Shown here: positions 1 to 6,019 of the stretch, one piece after another
Numbering within the stretch: the first letter of the stretch is position 1
Layout: every line of letters begins with the position of its first letter
From: Spirochaetaceae bacterium
GTDB taxonomy: Bacteria; Spirochaetota; Spirochaetia; DSM-27196; SKKC01
Length of the DNA: 17,456 bases
Assembly: GCA_003554375.1 (NCBI GenBank)
Contig: PWGF01000065.1
Coordinates: 1 to 17,456 of the forward strand
Direction: 5' to 3'
Position numbers and translations under genes: made by a program
The notes under the pieces: model-generated
The model's input: the letters and a program-made list of their open reading frames with translations, nothing else
What the model was told of the DNA's origin: nothing
Database searches by the model: none

Positions 1-1125
1 GAGCCGGTAACGCTCGGCGTAGTAGGTCATGCAGTGCACCGGCCGAAAATGAAGCGAGACCCCGATGCCGTTTTGCTGGAGGTCGGCGGCCACTCTGTTT
101 CGCTGTGCCGGTGGCATGCGCAACAGAAAGAGATGCCAGACATGGCCCGGATGATCCGCCGGCAAGCGGAGTCCCGGCACATCCGCAAGCTCACGCAGGT
201 AGTAGTGCGCCCGTTGGCGCCTCGCCGCCGCCAGTTCCTCGGTGCGCGCCAACTGCACCCGTCCGAGCGCGGCAAGAAGATCGGGGAGGTTGTACTTGTG
301 TCCGGCTTCGATTACGTCGTACTCCCAGGTTGCGGCGGGGTTCCGATACCGATCCCAGACCGGTCGATCGATTCCATGGTGCCGCATGAGTCGAGCTCGC
401 GCCGCCAGCTCCTCGTTGTCCGTTACGAGCATGCCACCTTCGCCGGTGGTGAGCGGCTTGTTTGCGTAAAAGGAGTACACTCCAACCGTTCCAATGGTTC
501 CCACCCGGGCGTGGCCGGAGTCAGGGTCGGTCGCGCCGAAGGCTTGGGCTGCGTCCTCGACTACCGGAATCCCGTGTTTGCGCCCGATCGTGAGAATGTC
601 GCTCATCGGACACGCCGCCCCGCCCAGATGCACAACGACTATCGCGCGCACGGGGCGCTGCGCCTGTATCAGCGTTCGCTCGAGTGCCGTCGGGTCGATG
701 TGGTACCCGTCAGGCTCGATGTCACAGAAGAGCGGATCGGCCCCGACGCGACGCACCGCATGCGCCGTGGAGACAAAGGTATACGGGCTCATCGCTACCA
801 TATCGCCGGGGCCTACCCCGAGCGCGTCCAGGGCCAAGTGCAGCCCGGCCGTGGCGGAGCTTACGGCCACCGCCTGAGCGCTACCGACGTAGCGTCCTAC
901 CTCCGACTCGAACGCGGCCGCTTCGCTGCCGGTGGTGAGCCAGCCGCTCCGGAGGACGCGGCGCACTGCCTCCTCTTCCGCCGGGCCGATATCGGGTTGG
1001 GCCAGGGGCACCGAAAGCGTCGAGCAAGCAGACTGCTCTGCCTGCGCGGGCTCCTCCGTCCGCGCAGATTGCTGAGTTGCGTTTGCCGGGTACTCGTTCT
1101 GATCGGTCTGTTCCTCTTCGTTCAT
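1..1125 (-). CDS. DegT/DnrJ/EryC1/StrS-family PLP-dependent sugar aminotransferase (3' end outside window)
   Basis: The minus-strand frame is open from the ATG at 1125 to the window edge (375 codons), so the C-terminus is missing. The reading contains the family landmarks: LAQPDIGPAEEEAV near residue 41, SSATAGLHLAL, the PLP-contacting stretch VVEDAAQAFGA, and the Schiff-base lysine K223 in YANKPLTTGEGG (codon 457-459). Known members transaminate 4-keto (or 3-keto) nucleotide sugars with glutamate as donor in the cytoplasm. The adjacent 4,6-dehydratase makes a UDP-4-amino-4,6-dideoxy sugar the likeliest product, for a surface polysaccharide or glycan; the exact sugar cannot be read from sequence. 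The first ~35 residues are a Glu/Gln/Ala-rich extension absent from most relatives. A GTG at codon 39 would remove it but has no visible ribosome site, whereas the ATG has only weak GAG purines. The gene lies 97 bp after the dehydratase and is probably in the same operon. Confidence 0.93.
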   Translation of the reverse strand, partial: MNEEEQTDQNEYPANATQQSARTEEPAQAEQSACSTLSVPLAQPDIGPAEEEAVRRVLRSGWLTTGSEAAAFESEVGRYVGSAQAVAVSSATAGLHLALDALGVGPGDMVAMSPYTFVSTAHAVRRVGADPLFCDIEPDGYHIDPTALERTLIQAQRPVRAIVVVHLGGAACPMSDILTIGRKHGIPVVEDAAQAFGATDPDSGHARVGTIGTVGVYSFYANKPLTTGEGGMLVTDNEELAARARLMRHHGIDRPVWDRYRNPAATWEYDVIEAGHKYNLPDLLAALGRVQLARTEELAAARRQRAHYYLRELADVPGLRLPADHPGHVWHLFLLRMPPAQRNRVAADLQQNGIGVSLHFRPVHCMTYYAERYRL

Positions 1126-1175
1126 GCTCACTCAGCGATCCTCGCAGTTCTCAAGGCCGGCTGCCATAGCGTTGG

Positions 1176-1231
1176 ATAGCCCAATACTCGCCTTTCAGCA
1201 TTCGTCTTTCAATACTCGCCTTTCAGTATTC
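1176..1231. repeat. 14-bp tandem repeat array over the 3' end of the dehydratase gene
   Basis: Read on the minus strand, three units follow each other without gaps at 1231-1218 (GAATACTGAAAGGC), 1217-1204 (GAGTATTGAAAGAC) and 1203-1190 (GAATGCTGAAAGGC). A fourth, partial unit (GAGTATTG) begins at 1189. The consensus is GARTRYTGAAAGRC. The dehydratase stop codon TGA (1225-1223) is the TGA of the first unit, so the array begins in the last two sense codons and continues into the intergenic space before the aminotransferase gene. The alternation of units gives a 28-bp higher-order period. Function unknown. Confidence 0.85.
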
Positions 1232-2701
1232 GGGCTCGTCTTCGCGAGTCGGGAGCGACGGGAAGTGTTCGGCGAGAATCTCGCGAAGGCGCCGCCGGTT
1301 CCGGTATTGCCCCGGATCGTCGGGGTGCTTTGTGCATACGGGCCGCAATGAACGCAAGATGGCGTCGGTGTGGGTACGCTCCCACCCCGTGCGGCGGACG
1401 TGGAGGATCTTCTCGTATTCGGTCTCTTCCGGCTTCTCATGTGAGTCGGTCAGCTCCTCATGGAGCTTTTCGCCCGGGCGCAAGCCGGTGTAAGCAAACG
1501 AGATCTCTCGGTGCGGCTCGAAACCGTAGAAGCGCACGAGCTGCTCGGCCAATTCGTGTATCGAGATCGGCGAACCCATGTCCAGGAGGTAGAGCCCCCC
1601 GGAATCGCCGACGCCGCCCACTTTGAGAACGAGACTTGCCGCTTCGGGAATCGTCATGAAGTATCGCGTTGCATCCGGGTGGGTGATGGTTACGGGGCCT
1701 CCCTTTCGAATCTGTTTCTGGAAGAGTGGGATAATGCTCCCCCGCGCTCCCAGCACATTCCCGAAGCGAACCACCATGTAATCGTGCTCTCCATCGCTGG
1801 CCTGCAGGACGATTTCCTCAGCGATGCGCTTGGAGACACCGTATACCGAGCGGGGCTCCACCACTTTGTCCGTTGAGACGAAAACCAGCCTCGTCGTTCC
1901 GGCTTCGCGTGCCGCTTGTACGAGGTTCTGGGTTCCGAAGACGTTGTTGGCGATAGTTCCTACCGGGTTGGTCTCGGAGAGCGGCACGTGCTTGTGAGCA
2001 GCGGCATGGAATATCACGTCGGCTTGGAGACGGCGGAGAATGAAGCGCATGAACTCCGAATCCTGGAGCTCGCCGATGACTGGAACGATGGTCGCGCGCT
2101 CGCCGACGCCTTCCTCCTGGAGCAGGCGCAGCTCCCGCTCAATATCGTAGATACTGTTTTCGCCGTGCCCGAAGAGATACAGCCGTTCGGCGCCTCCTGA
2201 AAGGAGCTGGCGGCAGAGCTCACTGCCGATGGTGCCTCCGGCGCCGGTGACCACAACTCGTTTGCCTCGAAGGTATTTGAGGCTCTGTTTAAGATCGATA
2301 TGAACGGGGGTGCGGCCAAGTAGGTCCTGCGGATCGACGTCGCGAGCCTGGATGAGATGCGCCTCGCCCTGTAGGACTTGCGAAATCGACGGAAGAATGC
2401 GAATTCGGGCGAAATCAGCTTGCTCCAGAAGGCGGTACACACTGCGAATCCGTTCTTGGGACGCTCCGGGGATAGCGATCAGCGCCTCGTCGGCAGGGCG
2501 TTTGTTCAGAAGCGTTACCACGTCGGCGATCGGGCCGAGCACGGGGATCCCTTCAATCCGGGTCCCGATCTTGGCCGGATCGTCGTCCAGGAACGCCGTT
2601 ACTTCACCGAGGACGCGTTTCCGGTGTAGCTCCATTGCAATCGACATACCGGCAAAGCCGGCGCCGACTATGTAGACTCGAGGATGCCTACCACCGCTCA
2701 T
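1223..2701 (-). CDS. Soluble polysaccharide-type nucleotide-sugar 4,6-dehydratase (CapD/PglF/FlaA1 superfamily)
   Basis: 492 residues in two Rossmann parts. Residues ~8-130 start with VYIVGAGFAGMS and match the first nucleotide-binding part of CapD/WbpM/PglF proteins. Residues ~145-430 are the extended short-chain dehydrogenase/epimerase catalytic domain, with TGAGGTIGSE (152-161), HAAAHKHVPL (232-241), STDK (276-279) and GLRPGEKLHEE. Family members convert UDP-GlcNAc (or a similar sugar) to a 4-keto-6-deoxy sugar using bound NAD. Two points are unusual: the usual four N-terminal membrane helices are absent, so the enzyme should be cytoplasmic, and the active site reads Y287-x-x-x-K291, where large membrane-type members commonly carry Met at the Tyr position. 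The start overlaps the stop of the upstream NusG-like gene (ATGA at 2701-2698), implying translational coupling. Family assignment is firm; substrate is inferred. Confidence 0.93.
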   Translation of the reverse strand: MSGGRHPRVYIVGAGFAGMSIAMELHRKRVLGEVTAFLDDDPAKIGTRIEGIPVLGPIADVVTLLNKRPADEALIAIPGASQERIRSVYRLLEQADFARIRILPSISQVLQGEAHLIQARDVDPQDLLGRTPVHIDLKQSLKYLRGKRVVVTGAGGTIGSELCRQLLSGGAERLYLFGHGENSIYDIERELRLLQEEGVGERATIVPVIGELQDSEFMRFILRRLQADVIFHAAAHKHVPLSETNPVGTIANNVFGTQNLVQAAREAGTTRLVFVSTDKVVEPRSVYGVSKRIAEEIVLQASDGEHDYMVVRFGNVLGARGSIIPLFQKQIRKGGPVTITHPDATRYFMTIPEAASLVLKVGGVGDSGGLYLLDMGSPISIHELAEQLVRFYGFEPHREISFAYTGLRPGEKLHEELTDSHEKPEETEYEKILHVRRTGWERTHTDAILRSLRPVCTKHPDDPGQYRNRRRLREILAEHFPSLPTREDEPEY

Positions 2702-3261
2702 CTGTTTGAAATCTCGGACGATTCGGTTCCGGGCACAAGTACCTCGAACCCGAAGTCCACCAGAAAGCTCTCAGCATACAGGTCGAGGCGGACGCGCGCA
2801 CGACCTTTCCGTTTATCCACCTTGACGATGCGCCCTTCCAAGCCGCTCATTGGCCCGTGCTCAACCCGGATCCTCTGGTTCTTATCGAAGCTGACAACGG
2901 ATTTGCCGATCACCTCCCCGTAGGAGAGCAGATGTCGTATGAGCCGAAGGTCATCACCTTCCAACGGGCGCGGAACGCCGCCGTCGCCGAGGAACCGAAC
3001 AAAACCGGTAATCTGGCGGGCTTGTCGCAGAAACTCCGAGGAGAGAATCTCCGCATCCGAGCGGTGCGCGTCGGTAGTCTCCACGAAGAGATATCCCGGG
3101 AAGAGCGACACCTCGGCGTCGAATGCCTTTCCCCGGCGCCGGTGGCGAAGCTTGCGCCTGGGATGGTAGACCACGAGACCGTCCGCGTACGGAAGCGCTC
3201 GAACTGCTCTTGCGACGCGTTCCTCGGTTCCTGCGACGGTCTGAATCACAAAGAGAGCCAC
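2698..3261 (-). CDS. NusG/RfaH/LoaP-type specialised transcription elongation factor
   Basis: 187 residues. An N-terminal NGN domain (FVIQTVAGTEERV at the start, SLFPGYLFVET in the middle) is followed by a KOW domain (GPMSGLEGRIVKVDKRKGRARVRLDL). NusG paralogues bind RNA polymerase and suppress pausing or termination. Paralogues such as RfaH, UpxY and LoaP serve long polysaccharide or natural-product operons and are often encoded at the head of them. This is the first gene of a polysaccharide operon and is translationally coupled to the dehydratase, so it is probably a specialised paralogue rather than housekeeping nusG, which normally sits between secE and rplK. The GTG at 3261 gives the standard N-terminus (MALFVIQTVAG). 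It has no good Shine-Dalgarno, and no ATG is available in this frame nearby. The frame stays open upstream to 3492, but that extension looks non-coding. Which subfamily it belongs to is not certain. Confidence 0.88.
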   Translation of the reverse strand: MALFVIQTVAGTEERVARAVRALPYADGLVVYHPRRKLRHRRRGKAFDAEVSLFPGYLFVETTDAHRSDAEILSSEFLRQARQITGFVRFLGDGGVPRPLEGDDLRLIRHLLSYGEVIGKSVVSFDKNQRIRVEHGPMSGLEGRIVKVDKRKGRARVRLDLYAESFLVDFGFEVLVPGTESSEISNR

Positions 3262-3603
3262 GGCGTCTACACATGTCCGAAGTAAAGGGATGTGACAGGA
3301 GGATACCCCTCCAGCCGGGATCCGCCGTTCCGCCCCTGAGAGCGGTGCCTTAGCACCGACGGCAGAGGCTCTGGTGGCGGGTATTTCCCGTCGCTGCCGC
3401 CGGAGCGCGGCTTGATGGCTCGGTACTGTAGGCACGGCCGCCCCGGAACTCTCAGCGTGTCGTACGATAGCATGCCCACGGCCTCTGCGCAATGTGTCCT
3501 GAGGTATCTCGCCATTCGCGCGGAAAACCGATCCTTGTCTCGTAGTACCGGTATTTCAGGCCTGCTCGGAGATGCCGACAATCGGAACACGGGAGGTCTT
3601 GCT
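3262..3603. promoter_or_regulatory. Divergent intergenic/leader region between polysaccharide operon and exported-protein gene
   Basis: 342 bp with no convincing gene. Read toward the NusG-like gene it contains a perfect stem CGGTGC/GCACCG with a 4-nt loop (3342-3357) and a GGAGG/CCTCC stem with a 5-nt loop (3298-3312). It also has GGCGGCAGCGA (3401-3391), which resembles the RfaH ops element GGCGGTAGCGT at 9 of 11 positions; in GC-rich DNA this could be chance. A weak sigma-70-like pair on the minus strand (TTGCGC, 17 bp, TATCGT) lies about 3494-3466 and would give a leader of roughly 200 nt. No known riboswitch class could be recognised. Confidence 0.4.
3342..3357 (-). promoter_or_regulatory. 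Stable hairpin in the presumed leader of the NusG-like gene
   Basis: A perfect 6-bp inverted repeat, CGGTGC ... GCACCG, encloses the loop TAAG when read on the minus strand. It is the cleanest secondary structure between the operon promoter region and the NusG-like start. LoaP-type NusG paralogues are known to bind RNA hairpins in leaders of their target operons, so this is a candidate recognition element. The assignment is inference only. Confidence 0.3.
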
Positions 3604-4176
3604 ATGACGAACACCGAGAATGCCGACTGCGCGCGCGCCGTGAGCCGTCGCACCGTCAACCGGCCGGCTCGGCGACTCTGTGTGCTCGCGCTGATCGTCG
3701 GCGTGGCGGCGGTGTCGATGGTCAATGCAGAGGTGGCAATGGTCCACACCGGCGTAGCGGGTGCCGGCGAGGAAGGATCCGAGGCGCTGCAAGAGGGGGA
3801 GGAGCTTCTCGAGCTCTTGGCGGCGGCTGAAGACGCAGTGATGGCCGTATTCTTTGAAGAAGGGCGGGTTATCTCGAGTCTTCCTCCGACCGCTCAACCG
3901 GCGCCGGCGAGTGATGAGCTCCTCGCCACGGTCCGGGAAGCCGGTGGAGGGCACCTGATAGTGATCGAAGTCATGGTTTCGGAGATTGGCGGAGACGCGC
4001 ATCGCCCGGAAGGTCTTGCATACAAGCTGGTTGAGGTGGACTCCGGCGAGCGGGTGCTGCGAGGCGAGATAGATGTGAGGCTCGAAGACGGTGACAAAAG
4101 CAGCGGTGCAACCGCGGCGGTACACAGGGCTGCTTCAAAGGCTGCTGACGAAATCATGCAAGCCGGGTTAGACTAG
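3604..4176 (+). CDS. Exported protein of unknown function (weak CsgG/LpoB-like resemblance)
   Basis: 190 residues from the ATG at 3604, chosen because GGGAGG lies 6 nt upstream and a signal peptide follows. The frame is open further upstream but without coding character. The N-terminus has a long Arg-rich n-region (to about residue 24), then a hydrophobic core (LCVLALIVGVAAVSM) and a likely cleavage after VNA. The mature part is acidic. Residues ~115-165 (ELLATVREAGGGHLIVIEVMVSE, split here by eye, and YKLVEVDSGERVLRGEIDV) have the strand pattern seen in CsgG/LpoB-type periplasmic proteins, where a protein reads the value of a pathway and then expands 'V-E-t-G-e-v'. This is a faint similarity and I do not assign a function. 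The SPOR-domain gene follows after 54 bp containing a hairpin, so the two may be co-expressed in the envelope. Confidence 0.78.
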   Translation: MTNTENADCARAVSRRTVNRPARRLCVLALIVGVAAVSMVNAEVAMVHTGVAGAGEEGSEALQEGEELLELLAAAEDAVMAVFFEEGRVISSLPPTAQPAPASDELLATVREAGGGHLIVIEVMVSEIGGDAHRPEGLAYKLVEVDSGERVLRGEIDVRLEDGDKSSGATAAVHRAASKAADEIMQAGLD

Positions 4177-4189
4177 GTAGTATCAAGGG

Positions 4190-4218
4190 CCGCGCGTCCA
4201 TTTTCCGGTAACGCGCGG
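4190..4218. promoter_or_regulatory. Intercistronic hairpin before the SPOR-domain gene
   Basis: CCGCGCGT (4190-4197) and ACGCGCGG (4211-4218) form a perfect 8-bp stem around a 13-nt loop. It ends 12 nt before the ATG at 4231 and directly precedes the ribosome-binding purines (GGAGGG). No T-tract follows, so it is more likely an mRNA processing, stability or translation-modulating structure than an intrinsic terminator. Confidence 0.45.
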
Positions 4219-4230
4219 AACGGAGGGCTT

Positions 4231-5895
4231 ATGTGGAGAAATCGAATAGCCTTCGCCCTCTTGCTGGCGTTTGTCGGGGTAGCCGTGGCTGCCGCGTCCG
4301 AATGGGAAGGGAGTGCACTCCGAGGGGATGAGGAGCAGTTTGCGGCAGACGGATTGTACGTCTTGACCAGCGTCGCGGCGCCTGGTAGCAGGGTTGAGAT
4401 CGTGAATCTGGAGACCGGTGAGCAGCAGGAAGCGGCTGTGACCGGCAGGCCCGAATCGCCCGGCGTACTCCTGGAAGCCGCGCCTGAGTTGGCGCGTCGG
4501 TTGGGCCTCTCGGAGGACGATACCACGCGGATACGGGTGCGGGATCTCGGGGTTCCTGAGGAGACTGGGCGGCGATTTGAGATTGAGGAGCCGACCCGTA
4601 TGGAGGGGCCGTACGCACGCCCTCTGAGTCCCGAAGAGCGCATTGCGCGGCTGCGAGAACGCTTCGAGCGGGAAGTCCCGGTGCACCCGGGGAGGAGGCC
4701 GGACGAAGATGAGTTGGCGCGAGAGTTTCGTCAGGTGGAGCCCGACCCTTTGACCGTGGAAGTGGATCCGGCTCTCCCGGCTCCCCCGCGGATCGATCGG
4801 GACATACTCGAACGAATCGTCAGAGTAGAAGACCTCGAAGAACCGCCGGAGCCGGTATCGGAGCTTCCTGAGCCGGACCGGCGTGCTGAGGAGCCGATGA
4901 TCGCGGACCGTGAGGTTGAACGGCCGGCGTTGGACGAGCCGGAACCGGAGTTAGTCGAACCGGAAATCGAGGCGCCTGAGCCCGAGCAGCCGGACGCCGG
5001 CCGGCTTGCGGAGCAGATTCGCCGAGCTATGGAACGCGAACCTCGTGCGCCGCGGTTTGTTCCTCCCGATCCGCCGCACGAGCCTTCGGATATCACGCCA
5101 CCTCCGGTTGCACCGGATCGGCCCGAAATAGCCGAGCTACCTCGTGCGCGCCGGCCGGAGGATACGCTGGTGTTGGTAGACGATCCCGACCGGGTGCCGG
5201 AGGATGTCGCCGGTATTGCCCGGCGCCCTTCACCGTATGCCCTCGCGGATATCGAGTTACCGGAGGTGAAGGGCCCGCGTAAGGCGGAGGTTGCCGAACG
5301 CACCGTGTCACCAGCGGATCGGATCGCGGATCTCGAAGAGCCTTCCCCGATTGCCGAGGTGCTGGAACGACTCCTGGATAGGCGAGAACCTGACCAACCC
5401 GATGAGGTAGCCGAGGTCGATCTGCCGGAGGAAGCCGAGCCGGCTCCTGAGGCGCCTCCGGCTCGCGATGCCCCTCCGGAGCCGTCTCCCGAAGAGCCAC
5501 CTCCCGAGGAGCCGGCCGAACCGGTAGAGCCGGTAGAGCCGGTAGAGCCTGAAGAGGCGGTAGAGCCTGAAGAGCCTGAAGAGCCTGAAGAGCCTGAGGA
5601 AGTCGATGACGATCACCGGTGGGCGGAAGCGAACCTTCCGTTGATCGGTGAGCGGGAGCCCGAGGCGTTCTACCTCCAGGTAGGGGCGTATCGAGATCCG
5701 CGAACGGCCGGCGTAGCGCTCGATCGCCTCTCCGCCGAATACCCCATCGCAGTGGAGAGAGCGGAGATGGGCGACGGGACCGTGCTGTATCGGGCATACG
5801 TCGGTCCCATCGAATCCGACGAGCGAGGCAGCGCCCTCAGCATGGCTCGATCGCGCGGATTCCGCGACGCGTTCGTCCGGAGCGGAGGCAGCTGA
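4231..5895 (+). CDS. Exported SPOR-domain protein with RlpA-like N-terminal region and long Pro/Glu linker
   Basis: 554 residues, preceded by GGAGGG. Layout: signal peptide (residues 1-22, hydrophobic core ALLLAFVGVAVAAA); a region at ~35-110 (GLYVLTSVAAPGSRVEIVNL ... APELARRLGLS) that resembles the double-psi beta-barrel of RlpA, though without the catalytic residues being confirmable by eye; a roughly 350-residue Pro/Glu/Asp-rich, presumably extended linker; and a C-terminal SPOR domain (~475-552, FYLQVGAYRDPRTAGVALDRL ... YRAYVGPI). SPOR domains bind denuded peptidoglycan glycan strands at division sites. The linker could span the periplasm, placing the protein between membrane and wall. 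It follows the small exported gene and precedes ligA by about 120 bp. A role in septal or cell-wall remodelling is inferred; the SPOR call is strong, the N-terminal domain call moderate. Confidence 0.88.
   Translation: MWRNRIAFALLLAFVGVAVAAASEWEGSALRGDEEQFAADGLYVLTSVAAPGSRVEIVNLETGEQQEAAVTGRPESPGVLLEAAPELARRLGLSEDDTTRIRVRDLGVPEETGRRFEIEEPTRMEGPYARPLSPEERIARLRERFEREVPVHPGRRPDEDELAREFRQVEPDPLTVEVDPALPAPPRIDRDILERIVRVEDLEEPPEPVSELPEPDRRAEEPMIADREVERPALDEPEPELVEPEIEAPEPEQPDAGRLAEQIRRAMEREPRAPRFVPPDPPHEPSDITPPPVAPDRPEIAELPRARRPEDTLVLVDDPDRVPEDVAGIARRPSPYALADIELPEVKGPRKAEVAERTVSPADRIADLEEPSPIAEVLERLLDRREPDQPDEVAEVDLPEEAEPAPEAPPARDAPPEPSPEEPPPEEPAEPVEPVEPVEPEEAVEPEEPEEPEEPEEVDDDHRWAEANLPLIGEREPEAFYLQVGAYRDPRTAGVALDRLSAEYPIAVERAEMGDGTVLYRAYVGPIESDERGSALSMARSRGFRDAFVRSGGS
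5521..5600 (+). repeat. 9-bp tandem repeats in the SPOR-protein linker
   Basis: Three perfect copies of CCGGTAGAG are followed by several copies of the related CCTGAAGAG, interrupted by GCGGTAGAG. They encode a run of P-V-E and P-E-E triplets at about residues 431-456. Unit length is a multiple of three, so copy-number change would alter linker length without breaking the frame. Confidence 0.9.
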
Positions 5896-6019
5896 GACCG
5901 GGTTCCGGTGCACCTGCGTGGTGAGACTCTTCGAGTCGGCCCAACATGGCCCATCGGTCGCCGTCAAGGATGAGTAGAACGCTCTCGCTCTGTTGGAGCG
6001 AGGGCAGACGGGACGGAAC
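5896..6019 (+). promoter_or_regulatory. ligA upstream region with a 10-bp-stem hairpin
   Basis: This 124-bp gap holds a strong hairpin at 5981-6005: arms GCTCTCGCTC and GAGCGAGGGC with the 5-nt loop TGTTG, nine Watson-Crick pairs and one T-G wobble. It ends 14 nt before the ligA ATG, just upstream of the GGGACGG purines that must serve as ribosome site. A smaller stem GACTC/GAGTC lies near 5926-5938. There is no T-run, so termination is unlikely. Control of ligA translation or insulation from the SPOR gene transcript is possible. No clear promoter was found. Confidence 0.45.

Noticed and set aside
34..1179. 381-codon open frame on the plus strand
   Set aside because: It is the shadow of the minus-strand aminotransferase, whose translation has clear PLP-enzyme motifs; the plus-strand product is Arg/His-rich without any family pattern.
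3301..3420. Glycine or other known riboswitch in the NusG-like leader (a CTCTCAGG stretch is present)
   Set aside because: Only the short CTCTCAGG string matches; the rest of the conserved aptamer core is absent.
3262..3492. Upstream in-frame extension of the NusG-like protein (77 extra residues)
   Set aside because: The extension is Arg/Ala-rich and unlike NusG N-termini; the GTG at 3261 gives the expected start of the NGN domain.
3412..3603. Upstream in-frame extension of the exported hypothetical protein
   Set aside because: No ribosome site, and the extension would bury the signal peptide; the ATG at 3604 has GGGAGG and a signal sequence.
5993..6019. TTG start for LigA
   Set aside because: It falls in the loop and 3' arm of a strong hairpin and adds nine non-conserved residues; the ATG at 6020 is better placed.
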